A DNA stretch of 40,393 bases. Origin: Propionibacteriales bacterium (GTDB lineage: Bacteria; Actinomycetota; Actinomycetes; Propionibacteriales; Nocardioidaceae). Each line of letters starts with the position of its first letter. Positions within the stretch are counted from its first letter, which is position 1. Location of the stretch: contig WHTJ01000039.1 in the NCBI GenBank assembly GCA_009377795.1, positions 1 through 40,393 of the forward strand. Reading direction: 5' to 3'. The translations under genes were made by a program, and so were the position numbers. Shown in pieces: positions 1 to 6,922 of this stretch. Under the pieces are notes generated by a model. The model had not been told where the DNA came from. It worked only from the letters and a program-made list of their open reading frames with translations, and made no database searches.

Positions 1-81
1 GAGTACGAGGAGACGTGGCACAGACAGCACACCCACCACGAGTCAGCTACGACCCCCGAACCCCCAACCGAAACCAGATAA
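1..81 (+). CDS. Transposase C-terminus, IS3-like (partial)
   Basis: An open frame entering the window ends in TAA at 79-81. It begins EYEETWHRQHTHHES and ends PPTETR. The start resembles the (P)AEYEETW stretch that closes many IS3-family OrfB transposases, just after the RRHSALGY-type segment, which would lie outside the window. No catalytic DDE residue is visible in this 26-residue piece, so the family call rests on the tail and on the IS end immediately downstream. It differs from the transposase tail at the right edge, so the two elements are probably different IS types or subgroups. Confidence 0.55.
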   Translation, partial: EYEETWHRQHTHHESATTPEPPTETR

Positions 82-111
82 TCCAGTCACCGGAGAACCG
101 GGGGAACCTCA
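1..111 (+). mobile_element. Right end of an IS3-like insertion sequence
   Basis: This is the 3' end of an insertion sequence entering from outside the window. It holds a transposase C-terminus (1-81) and then about 30 bases ending at 111. Read inward on the minus strand, the end begins TGAGGTTCCCCCGGTTCTCC. IS3-family elements start with TG, and the IS at the right edge of this window has a closely similar end, TGTGGTTCCCCCC. The host DUF222 reading frame stops exactly at this boundary, and its TGA stop codon is the first three bases of the IS end. The boundary at 111 is inferred from loss of DUF222 homology and from the similarity of the two ends. The left end of the element is not visible. 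Confidence 0.72.
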
Positions 112-951
112 GTTGGCCAGCCAACCCAGCGCCTGCGCTCGCAGTACGTCGTGGTCGCCGGTGACTCCGAGGCTCTTGAGCATGCCAGCCACCGTGTTCA
201 GGGCCTGATCGAACGCCTGCGCGGAGAACGCGTCTATCTTGGCGTTGAGGAACGCCACGCCGTTCCCGTCGCCTGCTGGGTCGGGGTCGCGTTCGACGTG
301 GACGTATCGGGACTCGGCCGCATCCTTGGCGCGGCGGGCGGCGCGTTCGGGGTCGAGGTCGATCAGCAGCCTGTCGACTTCGTCGCACAGCCGCTTGTCT
401 CCCACCCTGCAGGCGGTCGCGCCGAGTTCTTCCTCCAACTGACCGGCACCGGGTTTAGGGAGGCAGCGGGACTGGCGGGTGATCAGCGACGCCCGGTACC
501 CGGATAGTGCGCCCTGGTGCATCCGGGTCAGGGTCTGGGGGAGCCGGTGGTGCAGGTCGAGTGCGTCGGCGAGCAGGTACCTGGCTCGTCCCTCCGAGCA
601 CTTGAGGGTGGCGGCCAGCTCGGTGAGGCAGAACTCGTGCACCGTCGGGGTGCCGTCGCCGCCGACCTGGATCAGTCGGGGTGTGCCCTTGACCTGGCGG
701 TCGTGCAGGTCTTCCTCGACCGGGTCGAGGGTGGAGTTGAGGTCGGCGAAGTGCGCCAGCAGGTCGGCCTCGTGGGCGGCCTGGTAGGCCTTCTGGCGTT
801 CGTGCGCACGGAGCCAGCACAACGTGTCCGCGGTATCGAGCTCGGTGTGGTCGACCGTGACCAGCAGCCGACCCAGCTCCGGGCCGGGCGGCAGTGTGTC
901 TACGACTTCACGGTCGAACATGCGTGCGACTATACCCGCTTCCACTGACAA
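109..951 (-). pseudogene. DUF222 (13E12-type) HNH endonuclease gene, 3' truncated by IS
   Basis: The frame encodes 280 residues of a DUF222 domain: an N-terminal LDTADTLCWLRAHERQKAYQ helix, a central LTELAATLKCSEGRARYLL segment and LPQTLTRMHQGALSGYRASL. Full DUF222/13E12 proteins are usually 400 or more residues and end in an HNH nuclease domain. Here the frame stops right after the conserved DUF222 C-terminal RAQALGWLAN, and the stop TGA is the first three bases of the IS end at 111. The HNH half is therefore missing because of the insertion, not by design. The start at 951 is the longest; MFDREVV at 921 is an alternative. The family recurs in actinobacterial genomes and often sits beside mobile DNA. 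The product is presumably non-functional. Confidence 0.82.
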
Positions 952-994
952 GCGTGGCGGCCAAAAGCTGATCTGTGGAAAGAAAGATCAACGG

Positions 995-1019
995 CCAGAT
1001 GTGCAATGTCGGCGCGAGG
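995..1019 (+). repeat. Dispersed TGCAATSTCGGCGS element, copy 1
   Basis: CCAGATGTGCAATGTCGGCG followed by CGAGG matches the copy at 13442-13466 almost base for base, and the core of the inverted pair at 12004-12049. This copy lies in the 272-bp gap between the divergent DUF222 gene and mrpE. The gap also contains a short inverted repeat, TGATCT-N10-AGATCA (969-990). I see no convincing -35/-10 pair for mrpE. Function unknown. Confidence 0.6.
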
Positions 1020-1223
1020 GGCTAGTGCCGGGATCGATCCGGCTCGTGGTCCTCCGCCCGGACGGATCCGGGTAACCCTACAATGTCGGAGATGTCGCTC
1101 ATCTCGCTCGTCGACCGGCGCTCTTCCACCGGTCCGTCGGCGTACGCCTATCCTCTGCCTAGGTCGTGTGAGGACGAGCGCGCAGTTGGTCATACGCGCG
1201 GGGTCGAGTGAACGGAGAGACAC

Positions 1224-1697
1224 ATGGTGTGGATGCTCAGACTCACGCTGCCGCTCGCGGGATTCTGGCTCGTTCTCTCGGGGCACTACACGTTCCTGCT
1301 TCTCAGTCTCGGTGCGCTCACGCTCGTGATCGTCACCTGGATCGCGTGGCGCACCGACACTGTGGACCGCGCCGGCGTCGCGTTACACCTGTCACCACGC
1401 CTGCCGTTGTACCTTCTCTGGCTCGCCAAGGAGGTCTTCCTGGCGTCGGTCGCCGTCTCGCGCCAGGTGTGGTCGTTGCGCCCCGCTCTACGCCCCGCCG
1501 TCGACCTCACACCGGTCGGCGATATGTCCGAGCTTTCGCAGGTGATCTACGCGAATTCGATCACGCTGACACCTGGTACGCTCTCGCTGACGGTGGACGA
1601 CAACGGCGTCGAAGTCCACAGTCTCAAGGCCTCGGACATCGGTGAGCTGCAGGCCGGAGAGATGCATGGTCGGGTGCGGCGCCTGGAGGTCCGCTGA
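1224..1697 (+). CDS. mrpE: Mrp-type cation/H+ antiporter subunit E
   Basis: The 157-residue membrane protein matches the MNHE/MrpE family in length and in its opening segment (LSGHYTFLLLSLGALTLVIV), followed by a membrane hairpin and a soluble C-terminal half ending in YANSITLTPGTLSLTVDD. That last stretch is characteristic of MrpE. It is a small structural subunit of the membrane-bound Mrp complex, which exchanges Na+ (or another cation) for protons. It opens the operon and overlaps mrpF by one base. A GGAGA Shine-Dalgarno about six bases before ATG 1224 supports this start. Confidence 0.92.
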   Translation: MVWMLRLTLPLAGFWLVLSGHYTFLLLSLGALTLVIVTWIAWRTDTVDRAGVALHLSPRLPLYLLWLAKEVFLASVAVSRQVWSLRPALRPAVDLTPVGDMSELSQVIYANSITLTPGTLSLTVDDNGVEVHSLKASDIGELQAGEMHGRVRRLEVR

Positions 1698-1978
1698 TGC
1701 TGTACGCGGCCATGGTCGCGGTCCTCGTCACCATGGTTCTCGCCCTGGCTCGCGCGTTCATGGGTCCCGGACTCTACAACCGCATCCTGGCGATCAACAT
1801 GTTCGGCACCAAGACCGTCCTCTTCGTTGCGGTCCTCGGATTTCTTGTCGGCGAGCCAGAGTTTCTCGACATCGGCCTGCTCTACGCGCTGGTGAACTTC
1901 GTCGCCGTCATCGCGGTGCTGCGCCTGACCCACTACGACGAACTGCTGGTCGAGGGAAGCGGAGACGAGTCACCATGA
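1697..1978 (+). CDS. mrpF: Mrp-type antiporter subunit F
   Basis: A 93-residue protein with three predicted membrane helices. It contains RAFMGPGLYNRILAINMFGT, the signature of MnhF/MrpF, and DIGLLYALVNFVAVIAVLRL near the C-terminus. It is a small subunit of the Mrp module, equivalent to archaeal MbhB. It overlaps mrpE by one base and mrpG by four (ATGA), consistent with translational coupling in one transcript. Confidence 0.93.
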   Translation: MLYAAMVAVLVTMVLALARAFMGPGLYNRILAINMFGTKTVLFVAVLGFLVGEPEFLDIGLLYALVNFVAVIAVLRLTHYDELLVEGSGDESP

Positions 1979-2298
1979 GCGCTTCCCTTGTCGCCGAGCT
2001 GGTCAGCGGTGTGCTGCTGGCCGCCGGTGGTCTGTTCGTCATCTCCGGCGGCGTCGGACTGCTGCGCTTCCCCGACTTCTACACGCGCATCCACGCGGTC
2101 GGCATCACGGACTCGGCGGGCGCCGGCCTGATCCTGCTGGGCCTGCTCTTTCACACGACCAGCTGGGACACGGCCGTACGCCTGGTGCTGATCCTGCTGT
2201 TCATGGTGCTGACCGGCCCGACCGCCACACATGCGCTCGCCCAGGCCGCACGCCGGGACGGGGTGCACGTCTGGCGCGAAGGCGAGAGGCGCCGCTGA
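1975..2298 (+). CDS. mrpG: Mrp-type antiporter subunit G
   Basis: A 107-residue protein starting at ATG 1975, inside the end of mrpF (ATGA overlap). Longer in-frame starts would run back through mrpF and are rejected. The sequence SGGVGLLRFPDFYTRIHAVG followed by TDSAGAGLILLG is the MnhG/PhaG signature. Three hydrophobic helices are visible and the tail is basic (REGERRR). It is a small membrane subunit at the centre of the Mrp complex and overlaps the next gene by one base (TGATG). Confidence 0.93.
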   Translation: MSASLVAELVSGVLLAAGGLFVISGGVGLLRFPDFYTRIHAVGITDSAGAGLILLGLLFHTTSWDTAVRLVLILLFMVLTGPTATHALAQAARRDGVHVWREGERRR

Positions 2299-3290
2299 TG
2301 TCGACCTTCGTCCTGATGAACGTCTCGCTGTTCGCCATCCTCATCGCGACGGCGCTTGCCATCACCCGGCTCCGCGCTCTGTACGAAGCCACCATGCTGA
2401 CTGCCCTGTTCAGCCTGGTCTCGGCCAGTCTTTTCGTGCTGCTCGACGCGGTGGACGTGGCGTTCACCGAGGCCGCGGTGGGCGTCGGGATCAGCACCGT
2501 GCTGTTTCTCGGTGTCCTGGCTCTGACCCGTTCACGGGAGGCCGTCACACCGCGGCACCGGCTGTGGCCCGCCGGGTTCGTCGTGCTTCTCGCCGGCGGC
2601 ACGCTCATCTACGCCGTGCAGGACCTTCCGTCGTTCGGCGCCGCCGATACCCCAGTGCAGGCCCACCCGGTGACGGAGACGTACTTGGAGGAGTCGCAGC
2701 ACGACATCGGGATTCCCAACACCGTTACGTCCGTGCTGGCGAGCTACCGCGGTTACGACACGCTGGGTGAGCTCGTCGTGATCTTCACCGCTGGAGTCGC
2801 CGTCCTCATGCTGCTGGCGCACGCCCCGCGACCGCGGGAACACCTCGTACACCGGGAACTCATCCTGGCCGACTACCGCATCGTCCGCGTCATCAGCAAG
2901 ATCCTGATGCCGTTCATCCTGGTGTTCGCCTTCTACGTTCTGTTCCACGGTGACTACGGACCCGGAGGTGGTTTCCAGGCCGGGGTGATCTTCGCCTCGG
3001 GATTCGTCCTCTACGCCCTGGTCTTCGGCCTGGACGGCGCGCGTCAGGTGCTGCCACAGAGCGTGTTGCTGTGGCTCATTCCGCTCGGCGTCCTGCTGTA
3101 CGTCGGCGTCGGCGTGGCGAACATGCTGCTCGGCGGCGCGTTCCTCGACTACAACAGCCTGAATCCCGGCGATCCGGAGGTCGGGCAGCACGCCGGGATC
3201 CTGCTGGTCGAGACCGCCATCGGCATCACCGTGGCGGCGGTCATGGCGGCGGTCTTCTTCAGCTTTGCCGGACGGCGGTTGTCACGATGA
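2298..3290 (+). CDS. Fused MrpA C-terminal (DUF4040/MbhD-MbhE) and MrpB subunit
   Basis: A 330-residue membrane protein made of three parts. Residues 1-85 resemble DUF4040/MbhD (LYEATMLTALFSLVSASLFV). Residues 90-180 resemble the MbhE-like end of MrpA (GIPNTVTSVLASYRGYDTLG). Residues 190-330 are an MnhB domain (SKILMPFILVFAFYVLFHGD, then YGPGGGFQAGVIFASG). In Bacillus-type operons the first two parts are the tail of an approximately 800-residue MrpA and MrpB is separate. Here the MrpA antiporter half is absent and its tail is joined to MrpB. This resembles archaeal Mbh/Mbs operons, where mbhD, E and F follow A, B and C in the same order. It starts at ATG 2298 and overlaps mrpC by four bases. 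Confidence 0.9.
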   Translation: MSTFVLMNVSLFAILIATALAITRLRALYEATMLTALFSLVSASLFVLLDAVDVAFTEAAVGVGISTVLFLGVLALTRSREAVTPRHRLWPAGFVVLLAGGTLIYAVQDLPSFGAADTPVQAHPVTETYLEESQHDIGIPNTVTSVLASYRGYDTLGELVVIFTAGVAVLMLLAHAPRPREHLVHRELILADYRIVRVISKILMPFILVFAFYVLFHGDYGPGGGFQAGVIFASGFVLYALVFGLDGARQVLPQSVLLWLIPLGVLLYVGVGVANMLLGGAFLDYNSLNPGDPEVGQHAGILLVETAIGITVAAVMAAVFFSFAGRRLSR

Positions 3291-3655
3291 GCTGGTCGCA
3301 CTACGCGTACTACCTGATCGTCGCGCTCATGATGATCGGGCTGTACACCGTCATCAGTCACGGCAACCTGCTCAAGAAGCTGATCGGCCTCAACCTCTTC
3401 CAGGTCTCGGTTTTCATGCTCTACATCGGTCTGGGCGCGGTCGAGGAGGGCAGCGCCCCCATCATCAAGGACGGCGTCGAGACGTACTCCCACCCGCTGC
3501 CGCACGTACTGATCCTGACGGCGATCGTCGTCGGCATCGCGACCACGGCCTTGGGTCTCGCGCTGGTTGTCCGGATCTTCGAGGCCTACGGCACCCTCGA
3601 GGAAGACGAAGTCATCACCCGCGACGCCGCCGAACACGACGGCGTGGCCGCATGA
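3287..3655 (+). CDS. mrpC: Mrp-type antiporter subunit C
   Basis: A 122-residue NuoK-like protein with three membrane helices. SHGNLLKKLIGLNLFQVSVF and PLPHVLILTAIVVGIATTAL match MnhC/MrpC and MbhG. The protein sits next to the D-type antiporter subunits in the complex and is thought to form part of the proton/ion path. The start at ATG 3287 overlaps the previous stop (ATGA), and its end overlaps the next gene by four bases. The extended frame upstream is a shadow of the fused A'/B gene. Confidence 0.93.
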   Translation: MSWSHYAYYLIVALMMIGLYTVISHGNLLKKLIGLNLFQVSVFMLYIGLGAVEEGSAPIIKDGVETYSHPLPHVLILTAIVVGIATTALGLALVVRIFEAYGTLEEDEVITRDAAEHDGVAA

Positions 3656-5172
3656 CGGCGCAGCTGCCTGCGCTGCAGGTCATCATCCCGTTGTTGTGCG
3701 CGCCTTTCTGCGTGCTCCTGCGATCTCGGACGATCGCGTGGCTGCTGTTCCTGGCCGCCGCGGCGGGGTCGCTCGCCTGCGCCGTCGTACTCGCCGAGCA
3801 GGTGTCCGACGGCGAGGTGCTCAGCTACTCGATGGGCGGTTGGCGCGCCCCGTACGGAATCGAGTACGTCATCAGCGGCTTCAACACCCCGGTGCTGCTC
3901 CTGGTGTCCACCATCGCCGTGATCGTCGCCGTCTACAGCAGGCGGAGCCTCGCTGCGGAGGTCGACTCGAAACGCATCCCGCTGCTCTACGCCTGCTTCT
4001 GCCTCAACCTCGCCGGCCTGCTGGGCATCGTCGCCACCGGCGACGCGTTCAACGCGTTCGTCTTCTTGGAGATCGCGTCACTTTCGTCGTACGCCCTCAT
4101 CGCCATGGGCCGCCGCCGGCGTGCTCTGCTCGCCGCGTTCCAGTACCTCGTCGTGGGCAGCATCGGCGCGATCTTCATCCTGATCGGCATCGGACTGGCG
4201 TACGGCGTCACCGGCACGCTCAACATGGCCGACCTGGCGCAGCGGCTGCCGGAGATCTACGGCAACCGGGCACTCTCCGCGTCGGTCATCTTCGTGTTCG
4301 TCGGCCTCGCCATCAAGATGGCCGTCTTTCCGTTGCACTCCTGGCTTCCGGACGCGTACGCGGAGGCGCCGTCGGCGGTCAGCACCTTTCTCGCCGCCAC
4401 CAGCACCAAGGTGGCGATCTACATCTTCCTCCGATTCGCCTTCACGGTGTTCGGGGCGACGCTGGTGTTCGGGACGCTGACCCTCGACCGGATCGGCTTG
4501 CTGCTCGCCTGCCTCGCGATGGTGATCGGCTCGGGGGCGGCGTGCTTCCAATCGGATCTGAAGTACCTCCTCGCGTGGTCGAGCGTCGCGCAGATCGGCT
4601 ACATCGTGGCCGGCTTCAGCCTGGTTACCGCAAGTGGCCTGGAGGCTGCGTACCTCCACGTCATCAACCACGCGGTGATCAAGGCAGCGTTGTTCGGCGC
4701 CGCCGGACTCCTTCTCCTGCGGCTGGGCTCGGTCCGGCTCACCGACCTGGCAGGATTCGGTCGCACCATGCCCTGGACGTTCGCCGCCATCGTGCTGGCC
4801 GGCCTCGGCCTGGTCGGCATACCGCTGACCGCCGGGTTCGTCAGCAAGTGGGCGCTGGCCATGGCGCTGATCGAGGACGGCCAGGGACTGGTCCTGGCCG
4901 TGATGCTGGTCAGCTCCCTGCTGGCGTTGGTCTACGTGGGAAGGGTGGTCGAGATCGGCTGGTTCCGCGAACCGTCCCCGGTCATCGCCGCCTCCGCGGT
5001 CACCGCGACCTCCGCGACCTCCAGGAGTTCCACGGCCGAGCGGCTGCCCCGGTCGATGACGGTGGCCACCTGGACCCTGGTGCTGCTGTCGTTGTACTTC
5101 GGCATCGATGCGACCTTGCCGGCGACTCTGGCCGAGAGCGCCGCGACCGCGTTGCTCGGGAGCGGGGGGTGA
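3652..5172 (+). CDS. mrpD: Mrp antiporter subunit D-like, first of three
   Basis: A 506-residue NuoN/MrpD-family membrane protein of about 14 helices (Proton_antipo_M). The conserved TM5 glutamate is E140 in FNAFVFLEIASLSSYALI. Lysine-bearing helices are visible at LAIKMAVFPLHSWLPDAY, SAVSTFLAATSTKVAIY and HAVIKAALFGAAGLL, and SDLKYLLAWSSVAQIGYIVA follows the usual antiporter pattern. It starts at ATG 3652 and overlaps mrpC by four bases. Of the three D-like subunits here it looks most like ordinary MrpD/MbhH. It should carry ion/proton exchange; which cation cannot be read from sequence. Confidence 0.9.
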   Translation: MTAQLPALQVIIPLLCAPFCVLLRSRTIAWLLFLAAAAGSLACAVVLAEQVSDGEVLSYSMGGWRAPYGIEYVISGFNTPVLLLVSTIAVIVAVYSRRSLAAEVDSKRIPLLYACFCLNLAGLLGIVATGDAFNAFVFLEIASLSSYALIAMGRRRRALLAAFQYLVVGSIGAIFILIGIGLAYGVTGTLNMADLAQRLPEIYGNRALSASVIFVFVGLAIKMAVFPLHSWLPDAYAEAPSAVSTFLAATSTKVAIYIFLRFAFTVFGATLVFGTLTLDRIGLLLACLAMVIGSGAACFQSDLKYLLAWSSVAQIGYIVAGFSLVTASGLEAAYLHVINHAVIKAALFGAAGLLLLRLGSVRLTDLAGFGRTMPWTFAAIVLAGLGLVGIPLTAGFVSKWALAMALIEDGQGLVLAVMLVSSLLALVYVGRVVEIGWFREPSPVIAASAVTATSATSRSSTAERLPRSMTVATWTLVLLSLYFGIDATLPATLAESAATALLGSGG

Positions 5173-6650
5173 GTGGTCTGTCGTTCCAGTGGACGGCGTC
5201 CGAGAACGCCCTCGCATTGCCGGTTGCGGTACTGCTCCCGCTGCTGGGCGGCTGTGCCGTCCTGCTCCTGCGCCGAAACGCGAACGTCCGCGATGCGGCA
5301 TCGTTGGTCAGCGGCGTCGCGACGGCGGCCGTCGTACTCGCCCTGTGGCCGGTGGTGGACGACGGCGTGTCCTTCGAGCTGTGGACGTGGCTTCCCGGAC
5401 TCTCGCTCGGCTTCTCACTGGAGCCCCTGGGTCTGCTGTTCGCGACCATCGCCGCGGTGCTGTGGCCGGTCACGACCTTGTACGCGATCGGTTACATGAG
5501 GGGAACCCGGGCCGCGCACCAGACCCGGTTCTACTTCTACTTCGCGCTGGCCATCGGCGCGGCGCTGTGGATCGCCCTGTCCGGCAACCTGATCACGCTC
5601 TTCATCGGGTACGAGGTCCTCACCCTGGCGACCTGGCCGCTGGTCACGCACCAGGGCGGAGTGGCCGGAAGGCTCGGCGGTCGCACCTATCTGGTCGTCC
5701 TGCTGGCGACGTCGATCGGCCTACTGCTGCCGGCGATCGTCTGGACCTGGATCCTGACCGGCAGCACCGAGTTCCGGGCCGGTGGCCTGCTGGCCGGCGA
5801 AGCGGGACCCACCGTGATGACCGTGCTCTTCGCGCTCTATCTGTTCGGTATCGGCAAGGCCGCGCTCATGCCCTTCCACCGCTGGCTCCCGGCGGCGATG
5901 GTGGCGCCGACGCCGGTATCGGCCCTGCTGCACGCCGTGGCCGTGGTCAAGGCCGGCGTGTTCGCGATCCTCAAGGTCTCCCTGTACGTCTTCGGCCTCG
6001 ACACCCTCAGCGCCGACGACATCGCCACGCCGATGATGTGGGTCGCGGCGGTGACGTTGCTGGCGGCCGCCGTCGTCGCGATCCGATCCGACGACCTCAA
6101 GCGGCGGCTCGCGTACTCGACGGTGAGCCAGCTCGCCTACATCGTGCTGGCCGCCACCCTCGCCAGCCCGATCGCCGCCGAGGGGGGTGCGCTCCACATG
6201 GTGGCGCACGCGGCGGGCAAGATCACGCTGTTCTTCTGTGCCGGGGCGATCTACGTCGCGAGCGGCAAGACCCGGGTGAGTGAGCTCGACGGCATGGGCC
6301 GCCACATGCCGTGGACGTTCGGAGCCTTCATGGTGGCCACGCTCTCGATCGTCGGTCTGCCACCGGTCGTCGGCATGTGGAGCAAGCTCCTCCTGCTGCA
6401 GGGGACGCTCGATGCCGACCAGCTCTTGATGACCGCGGTGCTGCTGGTGGGTTCGGTCCTGGCGCTCGCTTACCTGATGCCGATTCCCGTACGCGCGTTC
6501 TTCTGCCCAGCACGCGCACAGGCGGCATCCGGCGAGGCCCCGCGGACCATGGTCTTGCCGCTGACGATGACCGCATTGGCCTGTGTAGCGCTGTTCATCG
6601 GTGCGGAGGCAGTGATCGAGCCCTTCGCACGGACGTTGGAGCTGCCATGA
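5169..6650 (+). CDS. Mrp antiporter subunit D-like, second of three
   Basis: A 493-residue Proton_antipo_M membrane protein. The start is GTG 5169, which overlaps the previous stop (GTGA); the open frame continues upstream only as a shadow. Key residues are retained: E149 in FIGYEVLTLATWPLV, and lysines in FGIGKAALMPFHRWLP, LLHAVAVVKAGVFAILKVS, DDLKRRLAYSTVSQLAYIVL and AAGKITLFFCAGAIYVASGK. It is therefore likely an active proton-translocating subunit. It is diverged from its neighbours, so it is not a recent tandem duplicate. It may take the place of the missing NuoL-like half of MrpA (inference). Confidence 0.88.
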   Translation: MSGLSFQWTASENALALPVAVLLPLLGGCAVLLLRRNANVRDAASLVSGVATAAVVLALWPVVDDGVSFELWTWLPGLSLGFSLEPLGLLFATIAAVLWPVTTLYAIGYMRGTRAAHQTRFYFYFALAIGAALWIALSGNLITLFIGYEVLTLATWPLVTHQGGVAGRLGGRTYLVVLLATSIGLLLPAIVWTWILTGSTEFRAGGLLAGEAGPTVMTVLFALYLFGIGKAALMPFHRWLPAAMVAPTPVSALLHAVAVVKAGVFAILKVSLYVFGLDTLSADDIATPMMWVAAVTLLAAAVVAIRSDDLKRRLAYSTVSQLAYIVLAATLASPIAAEGGALHMVAHAAGKITLFFCAGAIYVASGKTRVSELDGMGRHMPWTFGAFMVATLSIVGLPPVVGMWSKLLLLQGTLDADQLLMTAVLLVGSVLALAYLMPIPVRAFFCPARAQAASGEAPRTMVLPLTMTALACVALFIGAEAVIEPFARTLELP

Positions 6651-6922
6651 ACGACGACGATCCCCGCTGGCTGGACGAGCCCCGCAACGTCACCCGCCTG
6701 GTGTACGGCCTGGTGGTGCTCTGCGCGCTGGCGTTTCTCGCCGATCTGTTCTACACCAAGGACCCACATTTCGGCGTCGAGCGCTGGTTCGGCTTCTATG
6801 CGATCTACGGCTTCGTCGTCAGCACCGCGCTGGTGATGAGCGCGAAGGAGGTACTACGACGCGTCGTGCGACGTGACGAGGACTACTACGAGCCGCCGGA
6901 ACGGACGCGCGATGACGAGTAA
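6647..6922 (+). CDS. Small two-helix membrane protein inside the Mrp-like operon
   Basis: A 91-residue protein with acidic N-terminus (MNDDDPRWLDEP), two predicted membrane helices (about residues 15-37 and 47-65) and a charged C-terminal tail (RRVVRRDEDYYEPPERTRDDE, about residues 71-91). I do not recognise it as a canonical Mrp A-G subunit. It overlaps the gene before it by four bases and the gene after it by eleven, so it is translated within the same block and probably belongs to the complex as an accessory subunit. It lies between the second and third D-like genes. Starting at ATG 6647 puts it in a standard ATGA overlap. Confidence 0.8.
   Translation: MNDDDPRWLDEPRNVTRLVYGLVVLCALAFLADLFYTKDPHFGVERWFGFYAIYGFVVSTALVMSAKEVLRRVVRRDEDYYEPPERTRDDE

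Noticed and set aside
3567-5168. Long arginine-rich frame running through the first D subunit into the second
   Set aside because: It is a shadow of mrpD in another frame. The true second D protein starts at GTG 5169, which overlaps the previous stop.
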